NCBI GenBank assembly: GCA_015491135.1 | Contig: WFWK01000003.1 | Location: 1-5,567, forward strand | DNA from: Patescibacteria group bacterium | GTDB taxonomy: Bacteria; Patescibacteriota; Minisyncoccia; Phycocordibacterales; UBA2100 | Length of the DNA stretch: 5,567 bases | Direction of reading: 5' to 3' | Part shown: piece by piece, positions 1 through 5,437 of the stretch | Layout: the number at the start of each line of letters is the position of its first letter | How positions within the stretch are numbered: position 1 is the first letter of the stretch | Notes under the pieces: model-generated | The model's database searches: none | What the model was told of the DNA's origin: nothing | Seen by the model: only the letters and a program-made list of their open reading frames with translations | Position numbers and translations under genes: made by a program

Positions 1-39
1 GATAAACAGACTAAAAGAGGCGATAAAGTAGTACGATGA
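1..39 (+). other. possible 3' end of an upstream plus-strand gene (unresolved)
   Basis: Two plus-strand frames are open from the window edge. Frame 1 reads DKQTKRGDKVVR and stops at TGA 37-39. Frame 2 reads INRLKEAIK and stops at TAG 29-31. Either could be the tail of a gene converging on the receiver gene; the second looks more like an ordinary amphipathic protein C-terminus. With so few codons, neither can be told from chance, and no product can be named. Confidence 0.2.
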
Positions 40-79
40 AAAATAAAAAACCCGCGCGAAAGCTTTGCTTTCGCGCGGG
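39..79 (-). terminator. intrinsic terminator of the receiver gene
   Basis: Bases 51-63 and 67-79 form a perfect 13-bp, GC-rich stem with a TTT/AAA triloop. Read on the minus strand, the stem is followed by a T-rich tract, the complement of the A-rich run at 39-50. The hairpin starts 6 nt past the minus-strand stop codon, which is ideal placement for a Rho-independent terminator. The plus-strand side has no T tract (GTCTCATT follows), so it should act in one direction only. Confidence 0.93.
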
Positions 80-85
80 GTCTCA

Positions 86-445
86 TTAGCCGGATACACT
101 CTCAAGCGCCATCTCAAGCGCTCGGATTACTTCTGATAATTTGTAAGGCTTTGAGAGAAAATCAACAGCGCCGGCATCTTCAGCCGGTTTTTTATTGTTG
201 ATATCTCCCGAGGTTGCAACCACTACCACCCCAAGAGAACATGCCATCGGAATTACTTTCTCCCATGAGTGGCCATCGGGTAGGTCACAATCGGTAAAGA
301 GAAGATCCACTTTCTCTTTCTTCAAAGCCTCTAAAGCACTTTCAATATCGTGCGCTTTGGAGATTTCAAAACCTGCTCGTTTCAGATAAATGGCCAAAAC
401 GCTGAGAAGGTTAAGGTCATCTTCCAATACAAGAAGTTTTGTCAT
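86..445 (-). CDS. single-domain response regulator (CheY-like receiver)
   Basis: This 119-residue protein is a complete receiver domain with no output domain. Seen in the sequence are the acidic pocket E8-D9-D10, the expected phosphoacceptor D52 in the motif D-C-D-L-P-D-G (52-58), the switch threonine T78 followed by S79-G80, and the conserved lysine K99 before P100. By family knowledge it should be phosphorylated on D52 by a histidine kinase and act in the cytoplasm through protein contacts, since it has no DNA-binding domain. I chose the ATG at 445 because an AGGAG lies 6 nt upstream (452-456) and the protein then starts at the first beta strand (TKLLVLEDD). An in-frame GTG at 502 would add 19 unconvincing residues. 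No kinase gene is visible, so it is an orphan here. It is transcribed away from the dcw genes and ends at a strong terminator. Its partner and output are unknown. Confidence 0.93.
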   Translation of the reverse strand: MTKLLVLEDDLNLLSVLAIYLKRAGFEISKAHDIESALEALKKEKVDLLFTDCDLPDGHSWEKVIPMACSLGVVVVATSGDINNKKPAEDAGAVDFLSKPYKLSEVIRALEMALESVSG

Positions 446-451
446 TTGCGT

Positions 452-456
452 CTCCT
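452..456 (-). promoter_or_regulatory. Shine-Dalgarno site of the receiver gene
   Basis: AGGAG on the minus strand, 6 nt before the ATG at 445, within a purine-rich AGAGAGGAGA stretch. It decides the start codon, and it is the only clear Shine-Dalgarno sequence in the window. Confidence 0.8.
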
Positions 457-524
457 CTCTGTTGGTATTAAGGTAGACGCCTCCCGTTTTTTCTGGCAAC
501 ACTTTGACATAAATTTTCCCAAAG

Positions 525-542
525 TCAACAGTTTACTGTTGA
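525..542. repeat. perfect inverted repeat 1 between the divergent genes (operator candidate)
   Basis: The arms TCAACAGT (525-532) and ACTGTTGA (535-542) are perfect reverse complements separated by TT. The dyad lies 80 nt upstream of the receiver start and about 45 nt upstream of the mraZ -35 element. There is no T tract after it on either strand, so a regulator binding site is more likely than a terminator. I do not recognise the regulator. Confidence 0.6.
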
Positions 543-544
543 AT

Positions 545-565
545 TTACAAGGTCCGACCTTGTAA
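545..565. repeat. perfect inverted repeat 2 between the divergent genes (operator candidate)
   Basis: The arms TTACAAGGTC (545-554) and GACCTTGTAA (556-565) are perfect 10-bp reverse complements around a single central base at 555. The dyad starts 2 bp after inverted repeat 1, and the two centres are about 21.5 bp apart, close to two helical turns, as expected for two dimers bound side by side. Only a weak ATTTT follows on the plus strand and no plus-strand gene precedes it, so terminator function is unlikely. The sequence matches no operator I can name. Confidence 0.65.
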
Positions 566-573
566 GATTTTGT

Positions 574-582
574 TGTGGATAA
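574..582 (-). promoter_or_regulatory. DnaA-box consensus upstream of the mraZ promoter
   Basis: The plus strand reads TGTGGATAA, the exact complement of the classic DnaA box TTATCCACA. It sits 5 bp upstream of the putative -35 hexamer (588-593), where a bound protein could influence RNA polymerase. A single box is not an origin. Its GTGGA core (575-579) is also exactly 21 bp before the first MraZ box, so it could instead be an outlying MraZ contact. The match is certain; the function is inferred. Confidence 0.45.
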
Positions 583-587
583 CTTAT

Positions 588-617
588 TTCACAAAGTGGG
601 TCAAAGTGGTATATAAT
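588..617 (+). promoter_or_regulatory. sigma70-type promoter of the dcw operon
   Basis: A perfect -10 hexamer TATAAT (612-617) is preceded by TTCACA (588-593, 5 of 6 matches to TTGACA) with an 18-bp spacer. Transcription should start near 624, giving a leader of about 47 nt before the mraZ ATG. GTGGG-type boxes lie both inside the spacer and just downstream of the -10, the expected arrangement for repression. Confidence 0.8.
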
Positions 618-641
618 TGGAGTTAGGTGGGAGAAAGTGGG
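593..641 (+). promoter_or_regulatory. MraZ operator: phased GTGG(G) repeat array over the promoter
   Basis: GTGG occurs at 596, 606, 627 and 637, and a degenerate TTGGA occurs at 617. The spacings are therefore 10, 11, 10 and 10 bp, one box per helical turn. Three boxes carry the longer form AAAGTGG (593, 603 and 634). Known MraZ proteins bind direct repeats of TGGG type (E. coli) or AAAGTG type (Mycoplasma) near the start of their own operon, and mraZ is the first gene here. The array runs through the -35/-10 spacer, touches the -10, and extends past the predicted start site, so MraZ binding should block polymerase. The assignment is inferred from family knowledge plus the pattern. Confidence 0.8.
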
Positions 642-656
642 AAGGTCGACTTCCAC
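637..656 (+). other. small hairpin in the mraZ leader
   Basis: GTGGGAAG (637-644) can pair with CTTCCAC (650-656), leaving one bulged G and the 5-nt loop GTCGA. The only purine-rich stretch before mraZ (GGGAAGG, 639-645) lies in this stem and is in any case 25 nt from the ATG, too far for a normal ribosome site. The fold may shape the leader RNA. It also overlaps the fourth MraZ box, so part of the pairing may be incidental. Confidence 0.35.
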
Positions 657-670
657 CGAAAAACGCGCGT

Positions 671-1105
671 ATGCTAATAGGTGAGTACACACATACTATA
701 GATGATAAACACAGGTTGACTTTGCCCAAGAAATTTAAAAGTGAATTGGGTAAAAAAGTCGTACTCACCAGAGGTCTTGATTATTGTTTGTTCCTTTACT
801 CACAAGAAGAATGGAGGCGCATAGCTGAAAAACTGAAAAAACTTCCATTCACACAAGGAGGTACGCGCGGTTTTACCAGGTTTATGTTTTCGGGAGCTGC
901 TGAGGTTGAAGTTGACAAATCCGGGAGAATCTTAATTCCGGAGAATTTGCGTCGCTTTGCCGGACTGAAAAACAAGGTTGTACTAGCCGGTGTATCAGAC
1001 AGGGTTGAAATTTGGGATGAGAAAAAATGGAGATCATACACACAAACTGTGGAGCAACAAGGAGAACAGCTTGCCGAAAAATTGAGCGAGGTCGGGCTTA
1101 TTTAG
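671..1105 (+). CDS. mraZ: transcriptional regulator MraZ
   Basis: This 144-residue protein is the usual length for MraZ, a ring-forming DNA-binding protein that controls the division and cell wall operon. It has two AbrB-like swapped-hairpin halves. The first carries D11-D-K-H-R15 followed by LTLP (16-19). The second carries D82-K-S-G-R86 followed by ILIP (87-90). The N-terminus MLIGEY with T9-I10-D11 is the family start. The ATG at 671 is chosen because upstream in-frame initiation is possible only from a TTG at 617, which overlaps the promoter -10. No Shine-Dalgarno sequence precedes the ATG (ACCGAAAAACGCGCGT). It is the first gene of the operon and sits just downstream of an array of its own expected binding boxes, which points to autoregulation. 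The gap to rsmH is 76 nt. Confidence 0.96.
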   Translation: MLIGEYTHTIDDKHRLTLPKKFKSELGKKVVLTRGLDYCLFLYSQEEWRRIAEKLKKLPFTQGGTRGFTRFMFSGAAEVEVDKSGRILIPENLRRFAGLKNKVVLAGVSDRVEIWDEKKWRSYTQTVEQQGEQLAEKLSEVGLI

Positions 1106-1181
1106 CGAGCTCCGAGCCGCCGGGGGATAGCAAGATTCAAAAATCTCTAACTTTATTTGATACTTGCTTTTAAAAAACGTC

Positions 1182-2123
1182 ATGCGCACTCAACAAACGT
1201 CACAATCCTCCGGCGACTCGGTGCCCGCAAGCACCGAGCATGTATCTGTTCTTTTACAAGAAGCCGTTTCAAGTTTAAATCTGCATGAGGGTGCTGTTGT
1301 TTTTGACGGCACTTTTGGCTCCGGCGGACACAGCAGAGAAATAGCAAAGCAGATAGGGCAAGGGGTTTTAATTATCGGAGATCTAGACCCTAAAGCTCTG
1401 AAAGACGCAAAAAATATTTTGAAAAATTTCGTCGGGAAATTGATAGTTCACAAAGGAAACTTTGCAGATGTTGACAAGACTTTAATTGAGCATTCAGTGG
1501 AAAAACTTGATGCCGTTTTGCTTGATTTGGGCTGGAGAGTTGAACAACTGTCATATAATCGCGGTTTTTCTTTTCAAAACAATGAACCGCTTAATATGCG
1601 ATACGATGGCAAAACAAGACTGGAAGCTCTCACAGCTTATGATGTTGTAAACAGCTGGAGTGAAGAGACGCTCTCGGAGATAATATATAACTTCTCCGGT
1701 GAGCGTTTTGCCAAAAGAATTGCCAAGGCAATTGTGCAAGAAAGAGAAAAGCATCCAATTGAAACCACTTTTGATTTGCTGGAGGTTATAAAAAAGGCAA
1801 TCCCCGGGAGCGGTAGAGCTTATCGTAAAATACATCCGGCGACAAAAACTTTTCAAGCCATAAGAATTGCGGTTAACGATGAGTTCGGTTCCATTGAAAG
1901 GGGAATTCCTCGTTTGGTTGATTTGCTTAAAAAAGGGGGAAGAATTGCGATTATCACTTTTCATTCGACCGAAGACAGAATAGTTAAAAACATTTTTAAA
2001 ACTCTGCAAAAAAAAGAAGAAATTGAAATTTTAACCAAAAAACCGATAACGGCTTCTGAGGAAGAGATAAAAACAAATCCGCGCTCAAGAAGTGCAAAGT
2101 TAAGAGTTGCAATTAAAAAATAA
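1182..2123 (+). CDS. rsmH: 16S rRNA (cytosine-1402-N4)-methyltransferase RsmH (MraW)
   Basis: This 313-residue protein uses S-adenosylmethionine to methylate N4 of C1402 in the decoding site of 16S rRNA. The order of motifs is typical: E-H-V-S-V-L-L (19-25), the SAM-binding loop D-G-T-F-G-S-G-G-H-S (42-51), D67-L-D-P, L-L-D-L-G (113-117), R-G-F-S-F (127-131), P-L-N-M-R (136-140), the signature H-P-A-T-K-T-F-Q-A-I-R (218-228) with V-N-D-E (231-234), F-H-S-T-E-D-R (260-266), and the C-terminal N-P-R-S-R-S-A-K-L-R (299-308). Two motifs deviate: W-R-V (118-120) replaces the usual V/I-S-S after DLG, and F-S-G-E-R-F (171-176) replaces the usual Y-G-E-E-R-F. The N-terminus has about 18 extra Ser/Thr/Gln-rich residues before the conserved EHVSVL. 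The ATG at 1182 is preferred over the in-frame TTG at 1164; neither has a Shine-Dalgarno sequence. The stop is 2 nt before the ftsL-like gene. Confidence 0.96.
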   Translation: MRTQQTSQSSGDSVPASTEHVSVLLQEAVSSLNLHEGAVVFDGTFGSGGHSREIAKQIGQGVLIIGDLDPKALKDAKNILKNFVGKLIVHKGNFADVDKTLIEHSVEKLDAVLLDLGWRVEQLSYNRGFSFQNNEPLNMRYDGKTRLEALTAYDVVNSWSEETLSEIIYNFSGERFAKRIAKAIVQEREKHPIETTFDLLEVIKKAIPGSGRAYRKIHPATKTFQAIRIAVNDEFGSIERGIPRLVDLLKKGGRIAIITFHSTEDRIVKNIFKTLQKKEEIEILTKKPITASEEEIKTNPRSRSAKLRVAIKK

Positions 2124-2125
2124 AC

Positions 2126-2407
2126 ATGAACAAAATTTTAAAAATTAACATAACACTTTTCATAGTATTTGCGCTTTTACTTGCGCTTTATGTTTATTTT
2201 GTTGTCTCAACTGTGGCCAAAGCTGCAGACGTAAAAGAGCTTTCAAGAGAAATTGCCAGCAAAAACGCTCAGCTGTCCGAAATTGAATTTGAATATATGC
2301 GCAATTTCCAGCAACTCTCAAAAGATGATGCCAAAAAATTCGGTCTGGTTTCGATAAATGAAAAAACATATTTAAAGACCAAAGTGCATCTTGGTTTGGG
2401 TAACTGA
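2126..2407 (+). CDS. ftsL: FtsL-like septum protein (one membrane segment plus coiled coil)
   Basis: This 93-residue protein has a short basic N-terminus (K3, K6), one hydrophobic membrane segment (about residues 9-30), and then an outside helix with coiled-coil spacing (V36, L39, I43, L50, I53) ending in A-K-K-F-G-L-V (69-75). This matches the plan of FtsL and FtsB/DivIC proteins, which form a trimeric scaffold that activates the septal synthase FtsW-FtsI. Sequence alone is too divergent to separate the two families. I call FtsL because of the slot between rsmH and ftsI, where ftsL sits in most bacteria. It starts 2 nt after the rsmH stop and ends in TGA 1 nt before the ftsI ATG, so translational coupling is likely. 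There is no clear Shine-Dalgarno sequence. Its placement and topology are clear; its exact function is inferred. Confidence 0.8.
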   Translation: MNKILKINITLFIVFALLLALYVYFVVSTVAKAADVKELSREIASKNAQLSEIEFEYMRNFQQLSKDDAKKFGLVSINEKTYLKTKVHLGLGN

Positions 2408-2408
2408 T

Positions 2409-4136
2409 ATGAAAAAAAATATCTCTCAAAGAAAGGTCTTAAAAACCAGAATCGCTTTAATTTTTTTAGGCTTCATTATTTTAACTCTTCTGGAGTTTGT
2501 GCGTCTTTATTTTTTGCAAGTTGCAAACTATGAAAGATTTACCGCAATGGCCCAGGGGCAGTATGTATCGCGTAATTCGCATTTTTTTGATAGGGGAAAC
2601 ATTTTTTTTAAAGACAGAAACGGTGGCCTTTTCTCGGTTGCTGCTGTAGCGTCAGGCTACAAAATAGCCATAAATCCAAAGAAAATAGAAAATCCCGACA
2701 CCGTCTTTAATAAACTGTCAAAATATATAAATTTGAATGAGAAAACTTTTTTCAAAAAAGCAACGAAAAAAGACGATCCATATGAGGAAGTGGCTTTTAA
2801 GGTAGAAAAAGAAGTGGCAGAGAAAATCGCCGAGGAAAAAATCAGTGGTGTTATTTTGGTTCCGCAAAGATGGAGAGTTTATCCGGCAAAAAACATGGCT
2901 GCACAAACCATAGGCTTTCTGGCCTATGGCGAAGATGGAAAACTCTCTGGTAGATACGGTCTGGAGAAATATTACAATGACACCCTCTCAAGAGATGATA
3001 AAAAACTTAAGGTCAATTTTTTTGCTGCAATGTTCAAACAGGTGCAAGAGTGGCTTTCTGAAAAAGAAGTCAAAGGAGATATTGTAACAAGTATTGATCC
3101 GACGGTTCAAAAATTTTTAACAGACACTTTAAGTTCGGTTAAAAACGATGAGGGTGCGGAATTTGCCGCCGGCATAATAATGAAATCGCAAACGGGAGAA
3201 ATTGTCGCTTTGGGCTCTGTTCCCGATTTTGATTTAAATAATTTTCAAAAAGAGAATCCGGCCCTGTTTAAAAATTTACTAGTAGAGAATGTCTACGAAA
3301 TGGGTTCCATCATTAAACCTGTCACGATTGCAGCCGGGGTTGATGCCGGTGTCATAAACAAAAACAGCACTTACAATGATAAGGGATATGTAGTTGTAGA
3401 TGGGCACAAAATTTACAATTATGACAAAAAAGGCAGAGGAAAGAATACTACAATGTCTGAGGTGTTGGCCCATTCTTTAAATACCGGTGTTGTCTTTGTT
3501 ATGCAAAAATTGGGCAAAGAAAGATTCCGGGACTACTTTTTAAAACTTGACCTTGCGCAAGAGACCGGCATTGATCTCCCTTATGAAGCTTCCAACTTGA
3601 TAGAGAATTTGTACAGCCCGAGAAATATTGAATATGCAACTGCGAGTTTCGGGCAGGGGATAGCATTAACTCCGATCTCAGCAATAAGAGCGCTTAACGC
3701 CGTTGCAACCGGATACTTGGTTCAACCCCATGTAGTTGTTGAGATACAGACAAACACCGGTCTTGCATATAAAAAAGACTATTTTGATATGAGAACAAAA
3801 GTCTTTTCGGATAAGGCAACCAAGACGGTGGCTAGTATGTTGGTTGAGGCGGTTGATAAAACTTTAAAAGGAGGGAAGCTTTCAATAAAAGAGTACTCAA
3901 TTGCTGTAAAAACCGGAACAGCCCAGGTAAGCGACGGCAAGAGTGGATACCTGGAAGACGGGGTTTTACACACATTTGTAGGATATTTTCCCGCCTATGA
4001 CCCGGAGTACACTATACTTCTTATGCTTATGAAACCTCAAGAGCACAAATATTCATCGCAAACGTTGAGTGTTCCGTTTTTTGACATTGTTAAGTTTTTG
4101 ATAAATTATTATGATATAAAACCTGACAGAATATAA
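2409..4136 (+). CDS. ftsI: class B penicillin-binding protein, septal transpeptidase FtsI
   Basis: This 575-residue protein should cross-link peptidoglycan on the outer face of the membrane at the septum. It has one N-terminal membrane anchor (about residues 15-36), a pedestal domain (about 45-215), and a C-terminal transpeptidase domain with all three catalytic motifs: S300-I-I-K303 (nucleophile serine), S356-L-N358, and K501-T-G-T504. F-G-Q-G before the third motif is also typical. There are no PASTA domains and no glycosyltransferase domain, so it is class B. The pedestal motif normally written R-G-x-I-x-D-R-N-G is here R62-G-N-I-F-F-K-D-R-N-G72, two residues longer. The ATG at 2409 follows the ftsL-like TGA by 1 nt. 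A TTG at 2391 would only add six residues inside ftsL. FtsI is preferred over the elongation enzyme PBP2/MrdA because of the dcw position. Family assignment is near certain; the septal role is inferred from context. Confidence 0.94.
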   Translation: MKKNISQRKVLKTRIALIFLGFIILTLLEFVRLYFLQVANYERFTAMAQGQYVSRNSHFFDRGNIFFKDRNGGLFSVAAVASGYKIAINPKKIENPDTVFNKLSKYINLNEKTFFKKATKKDDPYEEVAFKVEKEVAEKIAEEKISGVILVPQRWRVYPAKNMAAQTIGFLAYGEDGKLSGRYGLEKYYNDTLSRDDKKLKVNFFAAMFKQVQEWLSEKEVKGDIVTSIDPTVQKFLTDTLSSVKNDEGAEFAAGIIMKSQTGEIVALGSVPDFDLNNFQKENPALFKNLLVENVYEMGSIIKPVTIAAGVDAGVINKNSTYNDKGYVVVDGHKIYNYDKKGRGKNTTMSEVLAHSLNTGVVFVMQKLGKERFRDYFLKLDLAQETGIDLPYEASNLIENLYSPRNIEYATASFGQGIALTPISAIRALNAVATGYLVQPHVVVEIQTNTGLAYKKDYFDMRTKVFSDKATKTVASMLVEAVDKTLKGGKLSIKEYSIAVKTGTAQVSDGKSGYLEDGVLHTFVGYFPAYDPEYTILLMLMKPQEHKYSSQTLSVPFFDIVKFLINYYDIKPDRI

Positions 4137-4154
4137 GATCGGGCAAAAAGTGTA

Positions 4155-5411
4155 ATGAAAAATTTTCCACATAAAAAGGTGTTGCTTGTCGGAGTGGGCG
4201 GAATCGGCATTTCCGCCTTAGCAAGACTTCTTATTTCAAAGGGTGTGCAAGTTTTTGGAATTAACGACTCTGAAAGTCCGGAGACGCTCTCGGATATTGC
4301 CGAGAAAATAAATTTACAGATTTACAGAGGAGAAGCGACAAAGATGGATTTGCCCGATGAGATTGAAGCTATTGTTTATTCAACAGCTTGGGAAGGGCGC
4401 GCTCCCGAATTTATATCTTTTTTGGAAAAATTAAATTTACCCATGTACTCGTATGCTCAAGCTTTGGGGTTGGTTTCAAGAGATTATAAAACCGTAGCCG
4501 TCTCCGGTACCCACGGTAAAACAACCACAACTGCAATGCTCTCTTTTGCGCTTGAGCAGGCGGGAATAAAACACAACACAATAGTTGGCAGTCTTGTAGA
4601 TTGGAAAGACGGCACAAAAAGCAATTTTAAAGATGGCGCCGGAAGTGACATTTTGGTTATAGAAGCATGTGAGTATAAAAGGCACTTCCTAAACTTTCGT
4701 CCGTTTTTGTCTCTTATTACAAATGTTGAATATGATCACCCGGATTATTACAAATCTCTAGATGATGTAAAGGAGGCTTTTGCGCAATTTCAAAAGCAAT
4801 CAAAGCATGTCATTTACTCTACAGATACAGTTGTTCAAGATATCAAAAAACTTCTGCCGGAGCTTTCCGTTTTGGGAGAGCACAACAGAGAAAACGCCGC
4901 TTTGGCGGTGGCGGGAGCCGTTTTTTTGGGAGCCGATAAAGAAAAAGCTATTGAAGGGGTTGCAAATTTTAAAGGGGCTTGGCGAAGAATTGAATACAAA
5001 GGAAAAAACAACAAAGGCGCTTTAGTGTTTGACGATTACGCCCATCACCCAACAGAGATTAAAGCAACGCTTTCGGCAGTCAGAAAGGCAAACCCCCACG
5101 GCAGAGTTTATGCCGTTTTTGAGCCTCATATGTACTCACGCACAGCAGAGCTTTTTGATGAATTTGCGCACGCTTTTGAACTGGCCGATGAAGTGTACTT
5201 GGCTCCGATTTATCCTGCGCGTGAGGCTCCCATTGAGGGTATAACAAGCGAATCTCTTTCTTTGGCTGTCTCAAAGACAGGGAAAAAAGTAACGGCTCTG
5301 CCATGGGAGTCTCTTGTTTCCGAGCTTAAAAATAAGGGGGGAAAAGGTGACATTATTTTATGTATGGGAGCGGGTGAGATGTTTAAACTTGCACAGGATA
5401 TTGCAAACTAG
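4155..5411 (+). CDS. murC: UDP-N-acetylmuramate--L-alanine ligase MurC
   Basis: This 418-residue cytoplasmic ligase joins the first amino acid of the peptidoglycan stem, usually L-alanine, to UDP-MurNAc using ATP. Domain 1 begins with the glycine-rich loop G-V-G-G-I-G (13-18) that binds the UDP-sugar. Domain 2 has the ATP P-loop G118-T-H-G-K122-T-T-T and E170-A-C-E-Y-K-R-H-F178, the form I associate with Firmicutes MurC, in place of the E-A-D-E-S-D form of proteobacteria. A nearby N-V-E-Y-D-H-P-D-Y follows. Domain 3 starts after G-E-H-N-R-E-N (241-247) and has D293-D-Y-A-H-H-P-T-E301 and F-E-P-H-M-Y-S-R-T. It is somewhat shorter than many MurC proteins but no domain is missing. MurD, MurE and MurF are excluded by the YAHHP motif. 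The recycling ligase Mpl shares much of this architecture but is less likely, given the shorter length and dcw context. It starts 18 nt after ftsI with no convincing Shine-Dalgarno sequence. Confidence 0.94.
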   Translation: MKNFPHKKVLLVGVGGIGISALARLLISKGVQVFGINDSESPETLSDIAEKINLQIYRGEATKMDLPDEIEAIVYSTAWEGRAPEFISFLEKLNLPMYSYAQALGLVSRDYKTVAVSGTHGKTTTTAMLSFALEQAGIKHNTIVGSLVDWKDGTKSNFKDGAGSDILVIEACEYKRHFLNFRPFLSLITNVEYDHPDYYKSLDDVKEAFAQFQKQSKHVIYSTDTVVQDIKKLLPELSVLGEHNRENAALAVAGAVFLGADKEKAIEGVANFKGAWRRIEYKGKNNKGALVFDDYAHHPTEIKATLSAVRKANPHGRVYAVFEPHMYSRTAELFDEFAHAFELADEVYLAPIYPAREAPIEGITSESLSLAVSKTGKKVTALPWESLVSELKNKGGKGDIILCMGAGEMFKLAQDIAN

Positions 5412-5429
5412 AGTTCGTTTTGTGATAGT
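5401..5429 (+). promoter_or_regulatory. weak candidate promoter for ligA
   Basis: TTGCAA (5401-5406) and GATAGT (5424-5429) each match the sigma70 consensus at 4 of 6 positions, with a 17-bp spacer. The -10-like element ends 8 nt before the ligA ATG, so a transcript from it would be nearly leaderless, which fits the missing Shine-Dalgarno sequence. The matches are weak enough to arise by chance in AT-rich DNA, and ligA may simply be read through from murC. Confidence 0.25.
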
Positions 5430-5437
5430 ATATCTCT

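Noticed and set aside
446..502. In-frame GTG at 502 that would lengthen the receiver protein by 19 residues
   Set aside because: The ATG at 445 has an AGGAG at ideal distance and starts exactly at the first beta strand of the fold. The extra residues show no family resemblance.
504..509. Perfect TTGACA -35 hexamer on the plus strand
   Set aside because: No -10-like hexamer lies 16-18 bp downstream, and the better promoter is at 588-617.
545..570. Inverted repeat 2 as a plus-strand terminator
   Set aside because: The following GATTTTGTTG is a poor T tract and no plus-strand gene ends before it.
574..582. Replication origin suggested by the DnaA box
   Set aside because: I found only one box, with no neighbouring boxes, no clear AT-rich unwinding tract, and no dnaA or dnaN gene nearby.
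617..670. TTG at 617 as the mraZ start
   Set aside because: It overlaps the promoter -10 and lies upstream of the predicted transcription start. The family N-terminus begins at 671.
1164..1181. TTG at 1164 as the rsmH start, and a TTCAAA/GATACT promoter-like pair at 1136-1164
   Set aside because: TTG has no ribosome site and an ATG follows six codons later. The promoter-like pair matches at only 4 of 6 positions in each hexamer in AT-rich DNA.
2405..2408. TGA read as glycine (genetic code 25) instead of a stop
   Set aside because: The stop falls at a natural FtsL-like end, 1 nt before the conserved ftsI start, and continuing the frame gives no recognisable sequence.
2641..2661. Small hairpin TGTAGC/GCTACA inside ftsI
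   Set aside because: A 6-bp stem inside coding sequence is expected by chance and has no T tract.
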